NCBI GenBank assembly: GCA_002371075.1
Contig: DFFS01000101.1
Span: 1 to 18,881, forward strand
Source: Christensenella sp. UBA3770
GTDB lineage: Bacteria; Bacillota; Clostridia; Christensenellales; CAG-1252
DNA: 18,881 nt
Reading direction: 5' to 3'
Part shown: positions 7,201-12,761 of the stretch, one piece after another
Numbering within the stretch: the first letter of the stretch is position 1
Layout of the letters: every line of letters begins with the position of its first letter
Notes under the pieces: generated by a model
What the model was told of the DNA's origin: nothing
The model's database searches: none
The model's input: the letters and a program-made list of their open reading frames with translations, nothing else
Translations under genes and position numbers: made by a program

Positions 7201-9170
7201 TACTCGGAGAGGTAAAGCTTGATGCAGAAATAGGAGCTGCCCTTGGGCAGGAGCTTTTTGGAGAGGGTGCCGCCCACGCCGTCGGTGGGAAGCTTATCCT
7301 CCAGCATCTTTTGGAGGTCCACGAGAAGCCCCAGTTCAAACGAATAGATCGTGACGCCCGCCTTCTCGCTGACCTTTCGGATCGTGACGTCGCAGATGTC
7401 AAGCTCCAACCCGTCCAGCATGGAGGAAGAGCCGTCTTCCGCCGCCGCAACGGAGCTGTCCTTGTCCGTGACGTACTTTTTCATAAACGCGGCAAGCGCC
7501 TCCGCCGAGAGGTGCACGCGCATTTGCTCGTTGTCCTCCTTGAGGTCGATGCCGCTAAGGTCGATGTGCTCCACGATGCCGGAAAGATCGGAGGTGTTCA
7601 AAACGTTGATCCCCTCCAAATAGGTGCTTTCGACGCCGTACTTTGCCGCCATATCCGTCTTGAAGCCGCTCATTGCGGTGTCGGTGTCGATCTCGGTGTG
7701 CGTATCGTTGGAGATGTACAGGCACTTTAACATCGTAAGGACGTCGTGCGCGGAGAGCCTGCCCTCTTTGTCGATCAGAGAGAGCACGGTCTGCCAGGTC
7801 ATGATGCGCATCTCGGAATAAGTGTTGCCCTTTTCGTCCTTCAAGGGGGCGCCGTCGGCGTCCTTGGAGGGGATAAAGTTGATTTTGACCGTCTCGTTGA
7901 CGGAAGAAAAGACGGAAACGACTTTGTCGTTTAATTCGCCGAAGAAGGTTTTTGACGCGTCGCCGTCGTCCTTGGCAAACAGGGCGTTGACAAGGGTGGC
8001 AAGGCGCCGGCTGTTTTTGTCGGAGGGCTTGTTGATGGTGACCATCACTTCCCTGCCATCCGCTTCCGGCGCGAGCGGGTAGACCGTCAGGCTTGCCGAG
8101 AAGAACTTGGGCACCAAGCTCGGGATCAAATTGACGGCAAAGGAAGGCACGGACTCAAGCTGTTTTTTGACGTCCTCCGTGTTAAGGACCGCCTTGACGG
8201 CGTCACGCAGACGGATGGAGACAGCCACGCCGAGCGCGGTGTCCTTTTGGTCGTAGATCGCCTCGCCGTTTGCGGTGGCGAGCGGGGTGTTCATGATGGT
8301 GACGGAAGCGACTTTGACGTAGTCGGGAAGAGAGAGCTCCGCCGGGATGGAATCCTTAAGGGTGGAGGTCAACGGGCTGTTTTTCGCCGTCAAAAGATAG
8401 GAGATGACGTCGTTGATAAACGCGGAGACCTGCTTGCCGTTTACGGAGAAAGTTGTAAACTTTTCGTTTTGCGTGGCGGCGGCGTTGTTGATGTCGTACT
8501 CCGCCAAAGAGTCAAAGTTAAATTCCAAAGAGGAGAGGGATTTTTCAAGCGCCTTTCCGGCGTCAAAATCCTCCGCGCCGAAGTTCATATCCTCCATCAA
8601 AGCATTGATGGACAGGCGATAGGGTTTGAGCCCCACCTTTTTGCGGTTTGCTACGGCGGCGTCGGTGTCGCCCGCCAAAGCGGAAAACTCTTGAAGCGTG
8701 ATCTTGGCGCGCGTTTCTTCCGTCAAAAGGGCGTACCTATCCGCGGGGAGCTTCAGGCAGAAGGCGGCGTAGGCGGCGTCCTCGTCGTACTCGTAGGTGC
8801 CGTCTTCGTTGGAAGAGGAGGACGGCGCGATCGCGGCGCGCGACGCCTCGGGGACAAGCTCGTACTCCAGTTCGTTCTCGTTTTTATCCGAAAGGAACAT
8901 TGCGTCGGACAAACCGGAATAGAACGAGTCAAGATCCGCCTCCGCATAAGCGGTTTTGGTCTCCTTACCCGAAAGAACGTTTCCCGCAAGGGCAAGGGCG
9001 TCGTTGAGCCCCAAGCCGCCGATTTGCGGGCTGACGTAAGTTTTAAACATGATCGAACCGCCGACGTACAGGGCAACCAGGAAGACGACCAACAAAACGA
9101 AGCAAATGATCGAACAGGTCAAACAACAGTTGTGTTTCTTCTGCCTACCTTCTCCATTCGTCCTTGACAT
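4230..9170 (-). CDS. Very large single-pass membrane-anchored repeat protein directly upstream of dnaA, unknown function
   Basis: I do not recognise this protein of about 1646 residues. A short basic N-terminus (KK, R) precedes a Cys-rich hydrophobic helix (about residues 17-41), so it is probably anchored in the membrane with about 1600 residues outside. The outside part is rich in Asp, Ser, Ala and Lys. It appears to hold five divergent repeats of about 250-310 residues, each with the same order: a hydrophobic-Ser strand and helix (LSAEALAAF, LSGTEVAAL, ISDKALGVI), beta strands, a pair ending in a T-L-x-x-N type motif (SATLKINDAS, NTTLSMNNME), a long helix, and a helical linker (ADVFSFLI, PSVYSYLI). 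The strand-helix-strand pattern is faintly like YpmS or tubular lipid-binding domains; that is a guess. ATG 9170 is preferred over GTG 9176 because GAGG lies 5 nt upstream of it. The stop overlaps the dnaA SD. Confidence 0.85.
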   Translation of the reverse strand: MSRTNGEGRQKKHNCCLTCSIICFVLLVVFLVALYVGGSIMFKTYVSPQIGGLGLNDALALAGNVLSGKETKTAYAEADLDSFYSGLSDAMFLSDKNENELEYELVPEASRAAIAPSSSSNEDGTYEYDEDAAYAAFCLKLPADRYALLTEETRAKITLQEFSALAGDTDAAVANRKKVGLKPYRLSINALMEDMNFGAEDFDAGKALEKSLSSLEFNFDSLAEYDINNAAATQNEKFTTFSVNGKQVSAFINDVISYLLTAKNSPLTSTLKDSIPAELSLPDYVKVASVTIMNTPLATANGEAIYDQKDTALGVAVSIRLRDAVKAVLNTEDVKKQLESVPSFAVNLIPSLVPKFFSASLTVYPLAPEADGREVMVTINKPSDKNSRRLATLVNALFAKDDGDASKTFFGELNDKVVSVFSSVNETVKINFIPSKDADGAPLKDEKGNTYSEMRIMTWQTVLSLIDKEGRLSAHDVLTMLKCLYISNDTHTEIDTDTAMSGFKTDMAAKYGVESTYLEGINVLNTSDLSGIVEHIDLSGIDLKEDNEQMRVHLSAEALAAFMKKYVTDKDSSVAAAEDGSSSMLDGLELDICDVTIRKVSEKAGVTIYSFELGLLVDLQKMLEDKLPTDGVGGTLSKKLLPKGSSYFCIKLYLSEYHDTESDKLMHKVGKNIDSPAEGETSAYLSEIRINDFSYSETARVFDALDTFMEVLSGSGFEVSSITGSIEDAVNDVFNSISGNDYNVELRLYAMNAETNENGGLSLPSLYELLSGVVKPKLDSESGETFEIQDARSVLLQIYQSNADLDVYFEESQATDFIDDINDKYYIKKDSALTVDLLFGKDDNGNSNASALSDTIKASSIYFKPDATEAAKWEGEKKSLYGDDRSIGDLRIKLSGTEVAALVKESNMVPSDVAAAFGTVEVLGAKFKTEEGKTYLTFDLNLVKKDSDDGLKFGKAMPSSVKLSVKILLYAASYSEDAPRYSATLKINDASSQKAFILLKALGGSDLSEKAIADKISQSLATTFNTLEGKIPLYYNNAGAAYSNGAEECIEIADVFSFLIKETNMKDVDEEATEPADLAARLRGFGSQASGDSANAGVYTWLTNLNLFTYTDDGNDANDDDAYIYKNMKDAYFMKAEMTLNDIYGDGTFNNKFNEIKTTSFNLKDDENGLFYYDGAAKTLKISDKALGVIVKKKQNFTGTVAGEGMTPEIMSLKLYHETGNLVIESGVKIAFDDRNDYLSMPHYFFVIAKTVRSWDTGESKYVFNTTLSMNNMESAQTDEIFHNILALESKGIKADSFNKDSIVDTINTQIENAFKNLPASVTFGEFTASDLTNEYHTGATYPIGCALPAEGAGYISFPSVYSYLIDIFYSAAEKETYHPQEEDMQHMLLSLHSTTVASEIVTNGKSGGALKKMGYKDNTTGDFVLIYSDKYLAYEISQKLASSSDKLNGDIGLTNGIDQAIILKEGLGSAVWGDWEDKFFASPATYNAGHNYLIVTACVSLSGYASGAADLLPSDLYLSVLVDLNDASCSKGLLYNMDHTDMGIFEFVMHKYNTQFVSVDNMAVQLAGIINSKLDDIRNYDIPGVGNQDLTLNYRYHTDSFSYTDISDINILMGIYYDSEKAHNVKDEWNNDGIGYVILSQGAIS

Positions 9171-9185
9171 ATGCACCTCACAGCA

Positions 9186-9203
9186 CGTATTTTTTTAAAT
9201 ACG
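9186..9203. repeat. Inverted repeat, 7-bp arms, in leader of large gene
   Basis: CGTATTT and AAATACG are separated by 4 nt, about 16 bp before the ATG of the large gene. It could be a protein operator or an mRNA hairpin near the ribosome binding site. Confidence 0.5.
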
Positions 9204-9232
9204 ATACAATATATCTAAAAAAGATATTATAA

Positions 9233-9262
9233 ATTATACTACACGCACGCGCACTTAGGCAA
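9233..9262 (-). promoter_or_regulatory. Predicted promoter of the large repeat-protein gene (and possibly dnaA)
   Basis: On the minus strand TTGCCT (9262-9257) is followed after 18 bp by TATAAT (9238-9233), with a predicted start near 9227. The spacer is largely the alternating purine-pyrimidine tract. The inverted repeat at 9211-9227 begins at the predicted start, and the one at 9186-9203 lies in the leader, both well placed as operators. Confidence 0.5.
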
Positions 9263-9357
9263 GGGGGAAAGCGTGGTTTTCCTTGGAAAAAACAGGAAAC
9301 GGGCGGGTTTTTGACACAAAAAGAGCCCATCCGCTTTGCTAAAGGCGGCGGGAAATC

Positions 9358-9386
9358 TTGTCAACACCTTGTAATTGTGGTAATAT
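9358..9386 (+). promoter_or_regulatory. Predicted promoter of the S4 gene, giving a leaderless mRNA
   Basis: TTGTCA (9358-9363) is followed after 17 bp by TAATAT (9381-9386). Seven bases further downstream lies the A of the ATG at 9393, and no SD is visible before it. Transcription would begin at or beside the start codon. Confidence 0.5.
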
Positions 9387-9392
9387 TGACGT

Positions 9393-9635
9393 ATGAGATT
9401 GGATAAATTTTTAAAGGTCAGTCGCTTGATAAAACGCCGCACCGTTGCGGCGGAAGCTTGCTCTGCGTCGCGCGTGCTGTTAAACGGCAAGGAGGCAAAA
9501 CCGGCAAAGGAAGTTAAGATCGGCGACGAGATAGAGATCGTGTACGGCGTCAGCCGCCTCAAGGTAAAAGTCACCGCAGTGGAGGCGACAACCAAAAAGC
9601 AAGAGGCGACGGAGCTGTACGAAGTAATTGATTAA
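9393..9635 (+). CDS. rqcP: RNA-binding S4 domain protein, RqcP (YabO)-like
   Basis: The product is an 80-residue protein almost wholly made of an S4 RNA-binding fold. It begins MRLDKFLKVSRLIKRRTVA and continues with RVLLNGKEAKPAKEVKIGDEIEI, the typical layout of the Hsp15/RqcP group. In Bacillus, RqcP works with RqcH on stalled 50S subunits to add alanine tails to blocked nascent chains. It is not the YaaA-type S4 protein of the dnaN-recF gap; the MRLDKFLKVSRL start fits RqcP better. It lacks an SD and is probably leaderless. ispDF follows after 32 bp and is likely co-transcribed; the spacer contains a short TCGGA/TCCGA inverted repeat. Confidence 0.85.
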   Translation: MRLDKFLKVSRLIKRRTVAAEACSASRVLLNGKEAKPAKEVKIGDEIEIVYGVSRLKVKVTAVEATTKKQEATELYEVID

Positions 9636-9667
9636 AAATTCGGAAATATCCGATTGTTTGAAAGAAA

Positions 9668-10789
9668 ATGAAGGGGATAGCGATCATTGCCGCAGCGGGA
9701 AAAGGCACCCGTGCCGGCGTGGACAAAATTTGGATGAACCTATGCGGGAAACGGCTTTTGCAAAAGGCGGTCGAGCCCTTTTTTGACGCGCTGACCGTGG
9801 ACGAAGTCGTCGTGGTCGTCGCACCCGACAAGGTAAAGGACGCAACGGCGCTGTTTGCCGCGGCGCCCAAGCCGTGCTTTGTCGTTGCGGGTGGGGAAAC
9901 GCGCTCGCAAAGCATAAAAAACGCCCTGTTGCGCTATGAAGGCGCCAAGGAAGACGCGGTCGTCGCCGTGCACGACGGCGCAAGACCCTTTGTCAGTCGC
10001 GCCCTCATCGAGCGGCTGATGCTTCTTGCTGCGGAAAAGGGGAGCGCCGTCCCCGTTTTGCCCTGCCCCGACTCTCTGCGCAAGGTGGATGAAGACGGCA
10101 ACCACGCCATCGCAAGAGAGGGCGTTTACCGCGTGCAAACGCCGCAATGCTTTGACTTAAAAAAGCTTTTATTCGCCTATTCGTACGGCGACGAGGCGAC
10201 GGACGACGCCACGCTTTTTGAAAAACACGTGGGGGAAGTCTCCCTTGCGGATGGGGAAGAAGAAAATCGCAAAATCACCTATTTATCCGATGTTTACAAA
10301 GAAGTTTCGTCGCGCGTCGGCGTGGGGTTTGACGTGCATCCGCTTGTTTTCGGTCGCCCGCTTATCCTTGGCGGCGTACGCGTCCCGTTTAACAAGGGGC
10401 TTGACGGGCACAGCGATGCGGACGTCCTTGTCCACGCGATCATGGACGCCCTGCTGACGGCATCGCACCTTCCCGACATCGGGCACCTGTTTCCGCCCTC
10501 CGACGACAGATATAAAGGGGCGGACAGCATCCTTTTGCTAAAAGAGGTTTTGCGCCTTGTAAAGCAGGAGGGGTACGATCCGATAAACGTCTCGGCGACG
10601 GTGATGGCGGAGGCGCCCAAACTTGCCCCCTATCTTCCCGAAATGGAAAAAACCGTGGCGGAGGCGCTGGAGCTCCCGGCTCAAGCGGTCAAATTTGCCG
10701 CGACCACGACGGAGAAACTTGGCATCATCGGCGAGGGGAAAGGCATTGCCGCGGAGGCGGTGGCGCTCCTTTCAAAGGCGAGCGATTGA
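9668..10789 (+). CDS. ispDF: Bifunctional IspD/IspF (MEP pathway) fusion enzyme
   Basis: This fused enzyme serves two non-consecutive steps of the non-mevalonate isoprenoid pathway. IspD adds CMP to methylerythritol 4-phosphate; IspF cyclises the diphosphocytidyl product to the 2,4-cyclodiphosphate. Residues 1 to about 212 are IspD: nucleotide-binding AAAGKGTRAGVDK (8-20), VHDGARPFV near 102, and RVQTPQCF. Residues 216-373 are IspF: FDVHP with Asp222 and His224, DGHSDADVLVHAIMDALL with His256 as the third metal ligand, and the C-terminal ATTTEKLGIIGEGKGI. The 373-residue length fits the fusion. The loop after GKGTR is slightly unusual (MG and PK of the classic motif are altered). The SD is weak (GAAAG), which fits coupling to the S4 gene. 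Confidence 0.95.
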   Translation: MKGIAIIAAAGKGTRAGVDKIWMNLCGKRLLQKAVEPFFDALTVDEVVVVVAPDKVKDATALFAAAPKPCFVVAGGETRSQSIKNALLRYEGAKEDAVVAVHDGARPFVSRALIERLMLLAAEKGSAVPVLPCPDSLRKVDEDGNHAIAREGVYRVQTPQCFDLKKLLFAYSYGDEATDDATLFEKHVGEVSLADGEEENRKITYLSDVYKEVSSRVGVGFDVHPLVFGRPLILGGVRVPFNKGLDGHSDADVLVHAIMDALLTASHLPDIGHLFPPSDDRYKGADSILLLKEVLRLVKQEGYDPINVSATVMAEAPKLAPYLPEMEKTVAEALELPAQAVKFAATTTEKLGIIGEGKGIAAEAVALLSKASD

Positions 10790-10814
10790 CTTTCGCGCCC
10801 GCGCGTGATACTAT
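10786..10814 (+). promoter_or_regulatory. Predicted sigma-A promoter of the SCP2-like gene
   Basis: TTGACT (10786-10791) overlaps the ispDF stop codon. After 17 bp TACTAT (10809-10814) follows, preceded by TG. The predicted start near 10821 gives a leader of about 12 nt containing the SD AGAGGAAA. Confidence 0.65.
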
Positions 10815-10832
10815 TTGTATAAAGAGGAAACC

Positions 10833-11243
10833 ATGACCAAAACGACAAACGTCAAAAAACAATGTCCGATCAGGCGCTTTTTTATAAAACGCGCCTTGCT
10901 TAAGGTAGGAAAGGGGCTGTGCTCGGCATCGGCGTGCGACGCCGCGGGCGACCGCATCCTTTACGGCTTGCCCGGTGTGTTTTCTTTTGCGATCCGTTTT
11001 GGAGATGCGTCCGTTCGCTTGATCAAGGAAGCAAACAGGTTTCGCATCATGGAAAAGTCCGAAATATCCGACATTTTGCTGTGCATTGACATCGGCGACG
11101 CGGCTGCGCTTTCCGATCTGAAAAGGGGAAAGGCAACCCTGCAAGAGCTGCTTGCAGAGGGCAGGATGGAGTTCGTCGGCAAAACGAAATACGCAACGCT
11201 TGTCATCGGCGTCGCGGCGGAGGGAGCACGCTCCTCCCGATAA
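10833..11243 (+). CDS. Small SCP2-like (sterol carrier domain) protein, function unknown
   Basis: The product is a 136-residue protein without signal peptide or clear membrane segment. After a basic Cys-containing N-terminus, residues from about 45 show the SCP2-like order: beta strands (VFSFAIRFGDASVRLI), a strand and acidic turn (ISDILLCIDIGDAAALSDL), then GKATLQELLAEGRMEFVGKTKYATLV, which matches the 'G-x-h-x-x-x-h-x-x-G-x-h-x-h-x-G' ending of SCP2 domains that bind lipids or acyl chains. The assignment rests on pattern only. The ATG at 10833 follows AGAGGAAA. The gene lies 29 bp before the ADH-like gene and is probably co-transcribed with it. Confidence 0.7.
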   Translation: MTKTTNVKKQCPIRRFFIKRALLKVGKGLCSASACDAAGDRILYGLPGVFSFAIRFGDASVRLIKEANRFRIMEKSEISDILLCIDIGDAAALSDLKRGKATLQELLAEGRMEFVGKTKYATLVIGVAAEGARSSR

Positions 11244-11272
11244 AAAGCAACAAACGCTATACGGAGAATACT

Positions 11273-12430
11273 ATGCGCAAGTTTTTTGAATTTCAAAACA
11301 GTGCGAAGATCATTTGCGGAGAGTCGGCGGTTTTGACCATCGGCAACGAGCTCTCTCGCCTTGGCGCAAAAGCGCCGCTCCTTTTGTTTTCCGCAAATGC
11401 GGAAAAGCTCGGTGCAAAGGACAAGGTCAAAAACGCTTTAGCAAGCGGGATGGACCGTGTGGTGGAATGCGCGATCGTTCCAAGCGAGGTCAACATCGAG
11501 TTCGCGCGGGAGCAAAAGGCGTTATACACGCAGGAAAAATGCGATGCGATCGTTGCCGTCGGCGGCGACGTCGTAATGGACACGGCAAAGTGCTTGAAGC
11601 TGATCTTGTCGCAAGAATGGGAAGAAATCCTGCCAATCGTCGCAGAAAGCGCCGTTGTAAACGCAGGCATTCCGTTTGTTGCCGTGCCCAGTGAGAACGG
11701 TTCCGGCAAGGAGGCAAACGGGTTTTTGGAGGTTGGAGAGTATTATCTCTCTTCTCCTGTCCTTGTTCCAAACACCGTGATCATCGACCGCGACGTTGCC
11801 ATGGCGTCCCCCATCAGGGAGGTGGCGGCTTGCGGTGCGTATGCCCTTGCCAACGCGATCGAAGCCTTTATTGAGTCCGAACAGTCGGAACTTGCGGAAA
11901 TATATGCGGAAAAGGCGATCTCGCTGCTTTCCGAAAACTTGATTAGTGCCGTAAACGACGGCGAAAATGCGGATGCATGCAGGGCAGTTGCGCTTGCTTC
12001 AACGCTTGCGGGCGTTGCGTACGGCGCCATTCCGTACGGTGCGGCGCACGCACTTGCGGAGGGGCTAAATGCAGCAACGGGAGAACCGCTTGAAGAAATG
12101 TTTGCGTTGACGCTCGTTCCGGCAATTTGTGCGGCAAGAGCACGCTATGACGACCGTATCAAAAAACTATACTATTTGCTCGTCGGTGCAACGGAATATG
12201 CGGAAACCCCCGAATCCGAGCGCGCAGATCGCGCGATCAAAACGATGCAAGATCTTTTGGAAAATTTGCACAAAGCGGGCAACATTCCGACCAAGATTTC
12301 TCAAACAAAGATCACGAGAGAATCCTTTGGAAAGATCGCAGAAGCCGCCATTGAAAAGCGTGCAAGCATTACTGCATTCGGTCCGATCGGAAAGGACGCG
12401 TTTGTCAAAATGCTAAACGAGGCGTATTGA
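11273..12430 (+). CDS. Iron-containing alcohol dehydrogenase family protein with degenerate metal site
   Basis: The 385-residue protein has the length and order of group III (Fe) alcohol dehydrogenases: an N-terminal Rossmann-like half with VGGDVVMDTAK (96-106) and an all-helical half with CGAYALANAIEAF and YGAAHALAEGL. The family signatures are eroded. GGGS of the NAD loop is GGDV, and the TTxGTGSE loop is SENGSGKE (140-147). In the metal motif G-x-D-A-L-x-H-A-x-E the Asp is Tyr190 and the His is Asn194. Of the two later His ligands the first is kept (His259), but the second, expected 14 residues on, is Leu273. Three of four ligands are therefore missing, so it is probably not a classical Fe or Zn dehydrogenase; it may bind another substrate or be a pseudoenzyme. 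The SD is GGAGAA. Its transcript likely ends at the parS2/terminator palindrome. Confidence 0.85.
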   Translation: MRKFFEFQNSAKIICGESAVLTIGNELSRLGAKAPLLLFSANAEKLGAKDKVKNALASGMDRVVECAIVPSEVNIEFAREQKALYTQEKCDAIVAVGGDVVMDTAKCLKLILSQEWEEILPIVAESAVVNAGIPFVAVPSENGSGKEANGFLEVGEYYLSSPVLVPNTVIIDRDVAMASPIREVAACGAYALANAIEAFIESEQSELAEIYAEKAISLLSENLISAVNDGENADACRAVALASTLAGVAYGAIPYGAAHALAEGLNAATGEPLEEMFALTLVPAICAARARYDDRIKKLYYLLVGATEYAETPESERADRAIKTMQDLLENLHKAGNIPTKISQTKITRESFGKIAEAAIEKRASITAFGPIGKDAFVKMLNEAY

Positions 12431-12446
12431 CGTTCCACGTGGAACA
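12431..12446. promoter_or_regulatory. parS-type centromere site 1
   Basis: CGTTCCACGTGGAACA is a 14-bp perfect palindrome GTTCCACGTGGAAC that matches the bacterial parS consensus TGTTNCACGTGAAACA except for one central-arm change (G for A) and the first base. ParB (Spo0J) would load here. It begins immediately after the ADH-like stop codon. Confidence 0.75.
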
Positions 12447-12465
12447 TTTATACAATTCAATCATT

Positions 12466-12496
12466 GGATGTTCCACGTGGAACATCCTTTTTTTTT
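12466..12496 (+). terminator. parS-type site 2 embedded in a terminator of the ADH-like gene
   Basis: The 16-bp parS-like TGTTCCACGTGGAACA (12469-12484) is the core of a 22-bp perfect palindrome (12466-12487), and nine T residues follow (12488-12496). As RNA this gives a 9-bp stem with a 4-nt ACGT loop and a U-tract, a classic intrinsic terminator 36 bp after the upstream stop codon. The same DNA can therefore serve both ParB binding and transcription termination. Confidence 0.75.
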
Positions 12497-12682
12497 GTTC
12501 AATTTATAATATTTGCAATTTGTAAAAATATCCGTTAAATCCGAACTTTCTGTGCTTTGCTTTTGTTTGCTTTTCAATTGTGTTATTTCGACTTTGCGTG
12601 GGCTTTGGTTCTTTGTTTTTGTGCTGTCAATGGTGTGTGTGGTGTTTGGGGCGGGGTGCAGTGCCGTGGTTTTTGTGCAATG

Positions 12683-12698
12683 CGTTCCACGTGGAACA
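12683..12698. promoter_or_regulatory. parS-type centromere site 3, upstream of the Pfs-LuxS promoter
   Basis: CGTTCCACGTGGAACA is identical to site 1, 214 bp (centre to centre) from site 2. It ends 15 bp before the -35 of the following promoter. Confidence 0.75.
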
Positions 12699-12713
12699 AT
12701 TCCCTCTTTCCCC

Positions 12714-12742
12714 TTGCTTATGTGCTGTCAATTTGATATAAT
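12714..12742 (+). promoter_or_regulatory. Predicted sigma-A promoter of mtnN-luxS
   Basis: TTGCTT (12714-12719) is followed after 17 bp by TATAAT (12737-12742), preceded by TG (extended -10). The start site is near 12749, only about 13 nt before the ATG. Confidence 0.75.
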
Positions 12743-12761
12743 GTATTTAGGAGTTTTGTTT

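Larger units (their letters stand above)
9171..9392. other. Divergent intergenic region at the gene-strand switch
   Basis: All genes to the left run leftward and all genes to the right (to 17768) run rightward. The left part is AT-rich (9188-9240), with two perfect inverted repeats: CGTATTT/AAATACG at 9186-9203 and ATATCT/AGATAT at 9211-9227. An alternating purine-pyrimidine tract TACACGCACGCGCAC spans about 9237-9251. Two divergent promoters flank a GC-richer middle. I saw no DnaA box close to consensus. Strand switches of this kind often mark the origin. Confidence 0.5.
12497..12761. other. Non-coding GT-rich spacer upstream of mtnN, with a G-rich tract and direct repeat
   Basis: Together with the parS sites this makes a 331-bp gap without a gene. 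The plus strand is strikingly T/G rich and A poor from about 12530. A G-rich tract at 12632-12656 has four G-runs and could form a weak quadruplex. TGTGCTGTCAAT occurs twice (12620-12631 and 12721-12732), the second copy inside the spacer of the mtnN promoter. An in-frame N-terminal extension of mtnN through this region reads as hydrophobic low-quality sequence and is not credible as protein. Confidence 0.6.

Noticed and set aside
6771..7730. Long open frame (319 codons) on the plus strand inside the large gene
   Set aside because: It is antisense to a gene with clear protein-like sequence, has an Arg/His/Val-rich shadow composition, no SD, and no recognisable domain. Several similar frames exist across the large gene.
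9693..9983. Minus-strand frames in the ispDF region
   Set aside because: They are Arg/Pro-rich shadows of ispDF without SD or domain.
12513..12761. 83-codon in-frame N-terminal extension of mtnN
   Set aside because: It starts at a non-ATG codon without SD, crosses parS3 and the promoter, and Pfs similarity with the conserved MKIGFVVAM start begins at 12762, which has a good SD.
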